NCBI GenBank assembly: GCA_030512335.1
Contig: JAULSU010000005.1
Coordinates: forward strand, 1,984,001-2,048,000
DNA: 64,000 nt
Direction: 5' to 3'
Source: Immersiella caudata
Taxonomy: Eukaryota; Ascomycota; Sordariomycetes; Sordariales; Lasiosphaeriaceae
The notes beneath the pieces are model-generated. The model saw only the letters and a program-made list of their open reading frames with translations, was not told where the DNA came from and ran no database searches. Numbering within the stretch: position 1 is the first letter of the stretch; every line of letters begins with the position of its first letter. This document shows positions 52,564-62,945 of the stretch, one piece after another. The position numbers were made by a program, and so were the translations under genes.

Positions 52564-53159
52564 TTAATAAATATCAGCGGGGATGATACCTGATTGGGGG
52601 AGTTTAGGGGACGAACCAACTGCCTTTGCACCAACTGTCACCATTTGCACCTTGTGCAAGTGCCTTCTGCGCCTCACACAGGGCCAAGATGTCCTTTCGG
52701 GAGTGCCAAGGCGGTCCCCAACCAACCACTCAACCTCCACCCCGCCCCTTACATAATCCCCATGTTCCATCTTCGTCTTCTCAACCGGCTCCTTGACCCA
52801 AGCCCACAGAATCGGCCGATAAATCACCGCTGAATCCCCCTCGACTGTCGTCCTAGCGCTGATGGCATACCTAGTTGGGCGTGGAATAAAACAGCGTTGC
52901 CGTGTTGTTGACGGTCCAGTAGACGGGGACCCAGTTCCCTGCTGACCAGAGTAGCGAGTAGGGAAGTAGTAGGGGGCAAGGGGGGGTAGGACGGTGTTGG
53001 TGGAAGGTCAATGGCGGGATGGAAGGAGGTGAAGCCGGGGGTGCCGCAGGTGGACTGGGCGTAGATCAGGTTGGCGAGGATTGGGGGGGGGGGGGGGAGA
53101 TGAACAGGGATTTCATTCCAAGGGATGGAGAACGCTGTGATTTGTTGGAGGACTGACAA
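52564..53159 (-). pseudogene. Possible decayed small gene with C15 run
   Basis: Minus-strand reading from the ATG at 53159 (SVLQQITAFSIPWNEIPVHL) passes a C15 run (G15 at 53083-53097), then QSTCGTPGFTSFHPAIDLPP. After a C7 run near 52975 protein-like sequence appears in other frames (SAGNWVPVYWTVNNTATLFY in one; TVEGDSAVIYRPILWAWVKE, ending at 52564, in another). No single frame carries all parts. No family recognised; low confidence. Confidence 0.3.
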
Positions 53160-53799
53160 AGAAGTTGAGACAACAAGGCTCGGTGGATTAGAGTGTTGTT
53201 GTGGAGGTTGGGTTCCGGGTTCATTTTGCGAATTGTAGATAAGGAAAGCGGGAGCTGCCGCTTTGAATGCCGGGTTGGCGAGGGGTTCCTAGATTGAACA
53301 ATCCTCTCTGTGGGAATCGCTAGTGCATTGGGTGGTTTTCGTAGCTGTTTGTGTATAGCCGGGATCCGATACTAGTATCCCCTGCAGGTGCATTGGACCG
53401 AATGGCTCGGTACACCCGCTGGTAGAGAGTGTTCAATGGTAAAGCGTTGGGCCACCTGGTACATAGACCAAAACGAACACAGTATTCATAGTAACAATTG
53501 GATTGGCAACCGACAGTTGCAAACGCTGGGAAGACTACGAATCAATGAATCATTCCGCCATTGGGATCAGCATCCACGATAACCGTGTAAACCAGGGGTC
53601 CAGGTGGGGTGTAGATGGGGACGACATTCCTGAATGCCCCCAAATCGACGTCATACTGCCGTCATGGGCCCAATCGACAACTCCATGCTAACGACCAAAC
53701 AAAACGCCCAAATCAACCCCAACGACATTTAAACTTTGTCATTGCGATAACATCTAAAGTCAAACTCACTCATCCCTTCCCCTCAAAGCTACAGCCAAC
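53160..53799. other. Intergenic, 640 bp
   Basis: No gene recognised. Contains the promoter of the small plus-strand gene at 53800. Confidence 0.5.
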
Positions 53800-54161
53800 A
53801 TGCCTCCAACAAGAGCCCTCGCATCTCTCACACCCCTTTCCAGGGTCCCAATCCGGCACGCACAATCCCGACTCCCTCTGCTCAGATACCAAGCCAACCA
53901 ATCCCGCAACGTCGCACAAGACCACTCCCAGTTGGGCGGCCCAGGGGGTTCTGAGCCGCCAGGGCCCCAGCCGAATAAGCACAATTGGTAAGGCCTTTCT
54001 CTTTTCCGATGCTCGGACTTCAATGAATTGGCCAATTCCTCCGAATCGGACTGATGTCGCATTGTAGGATTGCTGGGACCATTACTGCGACGGCGGTGCT
54101 TTTTATCGGATGGAGGATGAGGGTTGCGAAGGTGACGCAGAAGGAGGAGGGGAAGGACTGA
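53800..54161 (+). CDS. Small single-pass, probably mitochondrial membrane protein
   Basis: Two exons, 53800-53987 and 54068-54161, with a consensus 80-nt intron; 93 aa. The N-terminus is Arg/Ser/Ala-rich and free of acidic residues for about 40 residues (ALASLTPLSRVPIRHAQSRL), as in mitochondrial targeting peptides. A Gly/Pro-rich linker (LGGPGGSEPPGPQPNKHNW) leads into one TM helix (IAGTITATAVLFIGWRM) and a short charged tail (TQKEEGKD). It looks like a small accessory subunit of a respiratory complex or an inner-membrane protein, but I cannot name it. Without splicing the frame stops at 53991. Confidence 0.72.
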
Positions 54162-54246
54162 AGTGATAGTATTGAGGTGTTCTTTGAGAAAGTAGCCAGC
54201 GAGCGCTGGGACAGAACCTAAAGGGCAGTAGAACAAAATCTCTTCC

Positions 54247-55032
54247 TTAAATCAACGGCCCTTCCGACTCTCCAAAAGCCCGAATTAGACTGTACACCAC
54301 CGGCTTCTTCCCCCATTGCTCTGGTACCTCCTTCGGCGGCAGGCTCTCCAGTTGATGCTATTCCACCCATATCAGCATTCGAACCCAACACAACGCAACT
54401 CAACCCCAAAACATCAAAAGAAAAAAGAAACTTACCAAAACCAGATACCTCCCCCCAACAAATAACACCCCCTCCCCAACCTCTTTCTCCCTTGGCCCCA
54501 TTCCCGTCGGCGAAAAATCATACCTCATCACCACCGACTCCCCCTCTCCCTCCCCCAACTCCAACATCCCCCTCGACTCCCCCACCACTGTTTCCCATCC
54601 CTTCCCCTCCACAACCTCCCCTTCCACCGGGACAACCACCATCCCTCTCCCCTCCCCCGCCCTCCTCTTAACCCGTCCTAAAACCTCATACCCACCCATC
54701 TCAAAATCCGCCACATCAAAAACAAACCCCTTCTCCCCTGGTAATATCTCACTATGCAACGGCACCTTCAAAAACCCACACCTCTCATCCTTCAACCACT
54801 CCCTACTTAGACCCGGATAAACAGCCAAATACGGAAATCCCGCCGCGGCGAGTTCATCGTCGGGAGTAACAATGTCGGATTTAACAAAACGCCCGGCGGA
54901 GGTGATTTCGGGGAGGGCGAGGAGGTCCGGGATGTGGATTTGTTCGTACCATTGTTTGAAGGTTGCGGGGGAGAGGGGTGAGGTGGAAGGGGAGCGGATT
55001 TTGGATTGGACGAAGACTGTTAGGGTGGACAT
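54247..55032 (-). CDS. EthD-like dimeric alpha/beta-barrel protein
   Basis: Two exons, 55032-54436 and 54357-54247; 235 aa. The intron (78 nt, GTAAGT...AATAG) restores a sensible C-terminus: GRYLVLHQLESLPPKEVPEQW ending GESEGPLI. The N-terminal block FKQWYEQIHIPDLLALPEI followed by GRFVKSD resembles the EthD/dimeric barrel fold (WYxxxHIPD pattern); a second, related block may lie in the C-terminal half. Such proteins are small enzymes or accessory factors; reaction unknown. Intact. Confidence 0.78.
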
Positions 55033-55677
55033 TGTCGTTTTTGGATGTGTTGGGATGTTTGGGTCGGAGGGTTGATGGGAAGGTTAGGGTAAAAATTGGG
55101 AGGGGAGGTGACGGGAAAGGGGTTTATAATGAGAGCGATCGGATCCGGTGTGATCACGGGCGGTTGCTCAGGTCCGAGTCGGGAGGGGCGGGACGGTTGA
55201 CAACGGGGAGTGGACTAGCCAGTAGGCTGGCGTTTAATCAGCCGCTGGCCGTTGTGAGTGGTGGCGCTCGAAGGTGGTACCGTGTGGGCGGGGTACCCCC
55301 AGCAGCTCCGGGTGCCCAAACAATGTGTGTTGAATGCTGCAGTGCTCCGGGCGTACGGCCCCCACGCGTTTCGAGGGTTGCGCAGTGATGCCGACTAGCT
55401 GCGCGAGCGAGAAGCGAAGAGTCATGCGGAACGTTGAGATTCACCGGGTCGGGCTGGCGTTGGGTCCGGACTTGTCGGAGAGGCGGGGAATTAGGCTCCA
55501 CAGTGCCGAACTTCCAGCTCCGAAAACTCCGGCTCCATCAACGTCACCGGTGCAAGCGAGGTTTACAATAGCGGCTAAACCTCTCCCTTTCAAACTACAC
55601 CCGCGATATTTCGATAGGTATCCAAAAATCAGAGAATCCCTCTGCTATATGCCAACCCGTAAACCGCGGAACTTAAG
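55033..55677. other. Intergenic, 645 bp
   Basis: Between two minus-strand genes: promoter of the EthD-like gene and 3' side of the kinase gene. Open frames present but without recognisable content. Confidence 0.45.
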
Positions 55678-57760
55678 CTATCCCCAAAAATCCGGCCCTG
55701 GAAGGTCCTGCGCTCTGATCATGTGTTGCATCCACTGCACAGAGGTCAGCGCTTCGCTCTACTCTCATCGAATCGTATCATTGTGGTACTCCGTAGGGGA
55801 AACTCACGTCCATAAGGTCGTTCAAATGCCTCCCAATGAGCCGCGGGGGATCCGTAAACTTCGACTCCACCCATTGACGCAGTGTATCCGATGCGAAGCA
55901 TCTCCTTTGCCAACCCCTTGTGATCCGTGTCCGGATGGTCCTCGACAGAACATCAAGGGCCGGTCTGTGCGATGGGTCGTCGCACAGGCACTGCTTCACG
56001 AGGTCTCGCAGCTCCTGTGACACAGTGACGAACCGCGGGTCGTCAAGATAGCCGCCGTAAGTCCATCCATTCCTGAACACCTCAGGATGGGGTACCCCAC
56101 TCTCCGAAGTCTCGCACTGCGTGATGGCCGAGTACATGATCTGCCAGCAACTGTCAGCCTGTCTCCTGGCGGTGCGGGCGGTCCGACACACCAATCCTAT
56201 TTGGAAAACATTTGTGTGCATTCCATAGTTTCCGGCAATCCGGTGAACAGCAGGGTTGGGAAGAAGGTCTACCCAATCCCACTCTTCAGTGAATTGCTCC
56301 TGCAAATTCATGAGCACCACGTGGCTACGTGTAGGTGGCCATGGGAACTTACAGGCGCCCAGTGGCCAAGCTTGCCGATATGTCGAGATGAGGTATTCAT
56401 CCAGCGTCTGAGTTAGAACAAAACCAAGGATAATTAGCTAGGCCAGCTGGGGCAGAACCTCGGTGGGGACAAGGGTGATGCTTACGGGTCGAGGAGGGGG
56501 TCTGGGTCGTCTTCGAACGACCGCGACAGCCCCAGGTCGCTTATCTTCAGTACAGGCGTTATTTTGTGTCGATCTCCATGATCACCACAGTCAAAGTCTC
56601 CAAACAACACTGCAGAAGGAGAAAATCAACCAACTGATTCATCCGCTGCCAGAAATATAAGGCATGACGACCAGAGACATACCGTTTTGGGGATCAAGAT
56701 CGAAGTGCACCAGATCAGTTGTAATATCAGTCACTGCGGCTTGTGCGGACCTGGGAACCGTCTCGCTGATGGGAGGACCGTCTGCTCCGTTTCTCATCCT
56801 TTTATCGAACCTTGACTGCAGGTATGGCGGATACTGAAGACCGATGAGACCTCTCGCCACTAGGAGAAACGTCAGTAGGGACTCCGTTCTCACGGGGGTT
56901 GATACTCACAACAGCCAAAGATGTGCCACAGAACCGGCTCCGGTGTTCTGTCGCGGGGATCGTGACCGACAGCGTGGAGGAAGTTGAACAGGTCGCCGCG
57001 AGGCAAGTATTCCAGAACCAGAACGTCTGGCGCGGTATTTGTTGTGGCGGGAAGCCTGTGGCGGTTTGATCGAAGGACTCTTCTAGAGGGACGGTTGAGA
57101 CGAGCGACCTGAACAACATGGGCAGCTCGAGGGTACCAATTCTACCACAGGGTTGTCAGCGCAATTCGTCTTTAGATATCGCAAACAAGAGGCACGCACG
57201 CTGAGAAAGCGCTTCTCTCTATAGAAGGCTCGTCCTGCAGCCCCCCCGGGGCCAGCCGGGTTGTTTGCCGTGTGGAGAGCCTTGGCGACAAAATATTGCG
57301 TATCGGCGTCAACCCCAATGCCGATTCGGGCGTCAAAGATGGCGACCAGCGATTGACCGCCCCAGCCCACCAGCCGCACAAAGTTGAGTGTGCTACCGGC
57401 AGCATCCAGCCTCTCTGCTACAGTTCGCACCGCTACTTTTTCGTTGCGTGAAAGGCGCGCGTTTCGGGAAGCGATGATGGCAGCGGGGGGTAGTTGGGGA
57501 GGGGAATTCCATCTATGACCTGTCGGCGTTGATAGCGGGCCCCGCGGGCCATGCCTAATGCCTGGCCACTGTGGCGGTACTTGCGTAGGTATTACAAAAC
57601 TCGAGTACACATTTTGGCGCAAGATGTGGTTGAAGGGTGCATTCCGTCGGTAATGGTCAGACAGGTCGGATTGGAGGCGCTTGCTGTCCAGCAAAGTATT
57701 GTAGTTCTGTGCGTTGTTGTTGCCAGTGAAATCCTGGACCGTTTCTCGAGGCGAGTTCAT
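55678..57760 (-). CDS. Fungal protein kinase-like protein with DLG motif
   Basis: Eight exons: 57760-57200, 57141-56910, 56859-56683, 56609-56486, 56407-56353, 56299-56192, 56140-55808, 55734-55678; 548 aa, frame kept at every join. N-lobe: VRLVGWGGQSLVAIFDAR (Gly loop), Lys160 in YFVAKALH. Hinge DVLVLEYLPRGDLFNFL. Catalytic loop VHFDLDPQN (316-323) keeps Asp318 and Asn323 but lacks the usual HRD. The DFG position reads SDLGLS (Asp348). The activation segment ends GKLGHWAPEQF with an APE motif. The C-lobe has DPSHRPALDVL. About 130 residues precede the kinase. Essential Lys, Asp and Asn are present, so it may be active; DLG and HFD place it outside classic groups. The 51-nt intron 56191-56141 is in frame without a stop. 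Confidence 0.83.
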
Positions 57761-58104
57761 GGCTGCCGATTGTCCTCGAGTATGCTACAGGGTATGGTGA
57801 TTCTGTTGAGAGGATGTATGTAAGTTGAAAGTTATAGCCCTGACCCGGAGAGCTTGAAGGGGATGATCTGGAACAAAGCAGTCCCAGACCTATAAATATC
57901 GGTTAGTTGCATATAAGCCAATGCGCTCCCGCTTCCTGCCGCATCGAGCCAATCACTGGCCAGAAATGGCCTCAGCACCCAAGAAACCGTCCTTTGTCTG
58001 GTCCAATTTTCTTTGACACGCCTCCCTTTCCGTCGATATGTTGTTGTTTTGCTTTTGTCGTTGTTGTCTGTCACGTCACTCTCGGGTCAAATGTTTGACC
58101 GGCC
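57761..58104. other. Divergent region, 344 bp
   Basis: Between the minus-strand kinase gene and the plus-strand phosphoesterase relic. No gene recognised. Confidence 0.45.
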
Positions 58105-59034
58105 ATGCAGGACAAATGGGCAGGACAAATGGGCTGGATGATTTGCTCTTTGGCAGCTTCCGAGTGCCTGGCAACAATTTTTGGAGCGGCCCGTCGTCCA
58201 GCTCATTCAGAAGCTTTCTTGGCAATTCCCATCCCTCCCTCCCTCCCTCCCAACACACAACAGACCGTATCCGTCGTCTACATTTCCGATACACACAACA
58301 CCCAACCAGAGCTTCCTGATGGAGACATCCTGATCCATGCTGGGGATCTGACCGACGGCGGCACACTTTCTGAGCTGCAGGCGACCCTCGACTGGCTGCG
58401 TTCGCAGCTTCATCGGCACAAGATCGCCATCGCTGGGAACCCACGACCTGCTTCTCAACAGTGTGCATGGCAGCGCGCTTGACCAGAGAGTCCAGGACCG
58501 GAGGAATGCGGAAAGGGCGCAACTCGAATGGGGCGACACCGTCTATCTCCAGGACAGCTCAACCACCGTCGTGTGCTCTAATTGGGGACAGCTGAAGATA
58601 TATGGCAGTCCTCGAACCCCGAAAATGGGCAATTGGGCGTTCCAGTGTCCGCGGGGACAAGACCTGTGGGAAAACACCATTCCCGACGACATCGATGTGC
58701 TGGTGACGCATGGTCCGCCCCGAGCGCATCTCGACTTGTTCAACATTGGATGCGATGATTTGTTACGAGAGGTCTGGCGCTTTCGTCCCCGTCTGCATGT
58801 GTTGTTGGACACGTGCATGGTGGGCGTGGGCAGGGATGGGTGCCTTACAGCGGGCTGTAGGCGGTGTATGAGCGGGCAGTCATGCAGCGGGGCGGGCTTG
58901 TGAATTCCGCGCTGGCGTGTTGGCGGTTTGTGCTGGGTGCATTTGGGAGGCCCGGGACACTTCTTGTCAATGCTGCGATTGTAGGCGGCTTGCGGGATAC
59001 TGGATTAAGGGAGCCGATCAAAGTGTATATCTGA
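58105..59034 (+). pseudogene. Calcineurin-like metallophosphoesterase pseudogene
   Basis: Family blocks appear in order in three frames. Frame 1 from 58105: VYISDTHN (first metal motif) and ILIHAGDLT (second), up to IAIAGN. An extra C in the run 58440-58442 shifts frame exactly inside the GNHD motif. Frame 2: HDLLLNSVHGS, KIYGSPRTPKMGNWAFQCPRG, VLVTHGPPRAHLD, RPRLHV. A two-base insertion near 58799-58809 shifts frame inside the GHxH motif. Frame 3: GHVHGGRGQGWVPYSG, then TAG at 58858-58860 (one C-to-T step from CAG), then about 57 more codons of family-like tail to TGA at 59032-59034. Three independent lesions, two in metal-binding motifs, make a functional protein very unlikely. The true 5' end is uncertain. 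Confidence 0.85.
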
Positions 59035-60159
59035 TACACCTAGTTTGGAAAGTCGTGATCGATTGGAGTCAAGATGGAAGGGTAGAATTCGGCCTCGAGG
59101 GCCATCCCCGTGGACCCTAACCCTTACCGGAAGTTCCCGATGGTGGCTTGGTCAAAATCTCTGCTGATCCGATGACGCGTTTCCTTTACAAGGAAGGCGG
59201 GGTGGCGACCCGCGCTGGAGAAGAGTGACCTGTTTGGCTGCGAATGGGAGGGCGGATAGGTGCGATGGACGAGCGAGGAGGATGCAGCAAAAGCAACTGA
59301 CAACCCGGTGTTGGTCACAAAAAAAGCGATAACATTGCCGAGTGCCGGAATTTGGGATTGACGGTGAGAATGCGTTGAATCCAAGCCTTCACCGTCAAGC
59401 TGAGATTGTCGCCTCGGATTTTTCCAATCAAGAGGCCGCCTGAGCCAGCGTAGTAGCGCTCACCGTTAGCGGAGCCGGCGCCCTCCAGTGACCGGCTACA
59501 GGCGCACAACAGCGGGGTTATCCACGGGATGCGACGTCCCTGCGCAGTGTCCTCCCCAATGCAGGCCGCGGGGTGGCGCTATCTTTGCCGACTACCCAGC
59601 CATCCCGCGCCGGAGCCCTCACAGCGAACGCGGGACTTGTCGGGCGCCCTCTGCCATCCCACATGGCAAGCGCTGTGTCGTAATCACGCATCTGGCCGCG
59701 CAGAGGGAGCCAACCGAAGAGCCGCGGTCCGGATCACTGGGGCGATGTTTTGCGTGACCCTCCGACAGATCACCCGTGCCACGGGCACTGGGATACGTGC
59801 AGCTGGACGGGGCCAAGGGGATCGGTGGCTGCGCAACTTCTCACTCGTAGCTAGCAGGTGAGGCCTTTAAAAACCTGCACCCCAGATCTCGTTCATTCGA
59901 GGATAGTCTCTTCTGTTCGACCCACCACGGCCTTGAAGCTCTCCTGCAGGTTCAAGCCGCAGCACTCAAACGTCAGTCGAGCTCGCATTGGTGCCTGCAT
60001 CCCGCGATTTGACGTAACAGGCATTTGATCTTCTGCCTGTGGCATGACAGTCATCTTCCCATCACTTATTTAATTTACTCTTCACCTCTCACCAGACCAA
60101 GAATTCCCTCTTGTGTTCCTGATCAACACTTCAACTCACGCAACCCCCAAATCATCACA
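59035..60159. other. Intergenic, 1.1 kb, no gene recognised
   Basis: Open frames at 59488-59861 (plus) and 59124-59509 (minus) lack motifs. The right end holds the promoter and leader of the RS-rich gene. No repeat or RNA gene seen. Confidence 0.45.
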
Positions 60160-61128
60160 ATGCCCGGCCGACAAACTCGCAAGCGGGATCCGTTCCAGCG
60201 CATCCACAGCTGGGACGACGGTTACGACTACTCCAGCAACACCACTCCCTCGCCTGGCTCCCGCAACAATAACACCCCCTACTTCTCCACTCCTCCCACC
60301 GGCGGCGCAAACCGTTCATACTACGAGCCCGACCGTGAACTACCCCGGCGCTCCAAATCCCAACGAAATCCCCAACCGGAGCCCTACAACCCCCGCCGCG
60401 CCTACCCTTCTCCCCCTTCAGACTACTCCGACTCCCCCCGGGATCGTGACCGGCGCCGCCCCCGCAGCCCCCCTCCCTACCGAGATAGAGAAACCCGTTC
60501 CCCCTCTCCTCCTCGCCGTCGCGACCGCGACCGCGACCACCGCCCCCGACGTCCCTCCCTAGAAACCTACCCCACCGCCCCTCCCCGACCAAACAACCGA
60601 CCCCCGCGCTCTCCCTCCCCACTGCGCCATCGCGACCGGGACTCCCGCCGCGAGGCCCCGGCACCCACCCGATCCGGGCGTTACCGCTCCCCCTCTCCCC
60701 CGCGCAAAACCCCCCGACCCAGCGCCGGTGACGCACCCCGCCCCGGCCTCTCCCGCTCCAAAACCACCGGCGCCGCAGCCGCCGCCTTCGCAAAGGAGCG
60801 CTTTAACAACCTCAACCCGCAATGGAAAGCCGCAGCTATGGCAGCCATTCAAGCTGGCGGCATGGCGGCATTGCAAGCGCGGAAGCAGCCCGGGGGATGG
60901 AACGGCCAGAAGGGCGCGAAGATTGCGACGGCGGCATTGGGGGCTGCGGCGATGGGGGCTTTGAAGAAGGATAAGGATGAGGGGAGCGGGGGGAGGAAAG
61001 GGGATGGGAAGAGGAGTTCTGGTGGTGGAGGGGGTGGGAAGAAGAGCGGTGGGGTTGAGGCGATTGGGGGGGCGTTGGGAGGATTTTTGGCGGATCAGTT
61101 TGCAAAGAGGGAGGGGAAGAGGAGGTAA
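60160..61128 (+). CDS. Arg/Ser/Pro-rich low-complexity protein with Ala/Gly-rich tail
   Basis: Intronless, 322 aa from the ATG at 60160 (context CATCACAATGCC); 45 upstream open codons were rejected as leader. Residues about 60-215 are dominated by Arg, Pro, Ser and Asp, with many SPSPPR, RDRDR and RSPSP motifs like RS domains. From about 225 a conserved-looking segment follows: FAKERFNNLNPQWKAAAMAA then IQAGGMAALQARKQPGGW and repeated AALGAAAMGAL Gly/Ala helices, then a basic Gly/Ser-rich linker and VEAIGGALGGFLADQFAKRE. Such proteins are widespread in Pezizomycotina and unassigned; RNA or chromatin association is a guess from composition. Confidence 0.8.
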   Translation: MPGRQTRKRDPFQRIHSWDDGYDYSSNTTPSPGSRNNNTPYFSTPPTGGANRSYYEPDRELPRRSKSQRNPQPEPYNPRRAYPSPPSDYSDSPRDRDRRRPRSPPPYRDRETRSPSPPRRRDRDRDHRPRRPSLETYPTAPPRPNNRPPRSPSPLRHRDRDSRREAPAPTRSGRYRSPSPPRKTPRPSAGDAPRPGLSRSKTTGAAAAAFAKERFNNLNPQWKAAAMAAIQAGGMAALQARKQPGGWNGQKGAKIATAALGAAAMGALKKDKDEGSGGRKGDGKRSSGGGGGGKKSGGVEAIGGALGGFLADQFAKREGKRR

Positions 61129-61534
61129 TGTGTTGGGAGATCAGATGGGGGGAGGGTGTAGGATAATGGGAAGAGCGGTTTTTTTTTTGTTTTTTGTTTT
61201 TTTAGAAAAAGGGTGGCGTTGTTTTCTTCGAGGAGGATATGAACAACAGTTCTGGATGGAAGGAACACGGTATATGGGATATGACGAATGGGATACACGA
61301 CATGGAAATACATGACACATGATATACGCATGGGAGGATTTAGCAGAGGCCGCGGCCTGAAACAGATTCATCTTGATTACTCGAAGCTAGCGCCATAGTG
61401 TAAACTCCATTCCGACCAGATTTGAGGCAACCGCCCTGAACGCCAACCTGATGCAGCGCTCCCCATTGCAACGCAACCGTATCTGTCCCATCGTACATTC
61501 CTGCACCCCGTCGTAAACCATAATCGACGCCAAC
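61129..61534. other. Convergent 3' region, 406 bp
   Basis: Two genes end toward each other. T-rich tracts at 61179-61202 fit 3' UTR or polyadenylation sequence. May contain a last exon of the minus-strand FAR1-like gene (see that entry). Confidence 0.5.
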
Positions 61535-62945
61535 TCACTTGTTCGGATCCGCTCCGTTCTCAATAAAGAACACCACAGCATCCTCCATGCCCTTCTCGAC
61601 CGCCATATGAAGCGCACTGATTCCCTTATGGTCCAGCTGCGTAACATCAGCACCGCGCTCGACCAGGAGCTTCACAATGTCCATCCGCATCCCCTCGACA
61701 GCACAGTGGAGCGGAGTACGACCCGTAGCATCAAGCGCGCTGATGTCTGCACCTTTATCAAGCAGGATCTGCAGAATCTTGGCCTGGCCCTTGAGGGCAG
61801 CCATATGAACAGGGCCGGTCGGCGCGGTAGGAGGCTGCTCGCCCAGGCCGCCGGTCTGGTGGAATTTCGGCGGCGGGACCGGAGGGATGACCTTCGGCTT
61901 GCGAGTGCGAGCATGGCGCTCCTTCAGCGGCTCAGTTGACGGACCACCGGCCTGGATGCGGCGCCAGCGGCGATAGCTGGCGATGTTGTGCATGTTTCTA
62001 GGGTCGAGGTCGTGGTTGTGCTCCTCGCAGCGGATCTCGATGAACCACTTGGACGCCTCTCGCTTGCGACAAACCAGCTTGATGCGTGTTGGGCAGCCAA
62101 GCTTGTGGGTGGGACGCTTACGTTTTCCCGTGCCGATGTTTTTGCATGTTCCGCCGCGATCACACATCAGGTCAACGCGTACGACTTCCGTCTGTGGCGT
62201 GTACTTGCCGCCCGGTGTCTTTTGCTTCGCGCATCCAGACTGCACAAGACAGTAGCCCTGGGCGATGGCGTACTCTTGCACGGTGTTGTGGGCCTCCTCG
62301 CGGGTGTCGTAGGGACCCAGCTTCAAGGTCGGACGAACCTTGGGCAATTGGAGCGGGGTGATCGCCTGGACGAGCGGCGCCATATGCGGCTCTCCATCGT
62401 CGCCCTCCGTAGCGGTGGCGTTGTTCGCATCCGTGCTGCCCTCCTCATTGCCGTCCTCCTCCGACTCCATGTCATAGTCCTGCCCGTCTATCTGCATCGA
62501 CTCGTCCTGGGACTGGGCGGTCTGCCCATGCTGGTCCTGGTCATTCTGGGTCTGTTGCGGTGTCTGCGGCAAATACTGGGGATGCTGCTGTTGCTGCTGG
62601 TTCTGGCGCGACTGTTGGAGCACCTGATGAGCTTGGAGCGCGTCGAGCTGGTAGGCAATGTGCGGGGGGTGGATGGGATCGCCAGCTGTGTGGTACGACG
62701 GCTGCGGCGTCTGCTCTTGCGACTGTTGCTGCTGTTGATGCTGGTTCTGGTAAGTCGAAGGCGAGGCCCGTACTTGGGGAACCTGTGGCGGGTGGATGGG
62801 TGTCTCGACGCGACGAGCGGAGCGGTTTTGGCCTTGCGACGGCAGCTGTGCCGGCACCTGGTCAATGGAAGTTAGCAACGATGGCTCGATCGCGGTCATC
62901 AATCAGGCATCGCACAAACTGCGTCGGCTGGAACGACTGATTCAT
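61535..62945 (-). CDS. FAR1-like DNA-binding and ankyrin-repeat protein
   Basis: Two exons, 62945-62916 and 62857-61535; 450 aa. Exon 1 encodes MNQSFQPTQF; the 58-nt intron has a GCTAAC branch and GACCAG acceptor, and the join continues VPAQLPSQGQNRSARR. Residues about 40-125 are Gln-rich (CAG-type codons, polyQ runs), followed by an acidic segment (MESEEDGNEEGSTDA). The FAR1/WRKY-GCM1-like region is at about 185-310: GPYDTREEAHNTVQEYA, CDRGGTCKNI, CPTRIKLVCRKRE, WFIEIRCEEHNHDL (Cys/His zinc ligands). Three ankyrin repeats follow (PVHMAALKGQAKILQILLDK, TPLHCAVEGM, SALHMAVEKG). A GTGAGT overlaps the stop (AAG TGA at 61540-61535), so a short final exon toward 61387 is possible. Probably a nuclear transcription regulator. 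Confidence 0.87.
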
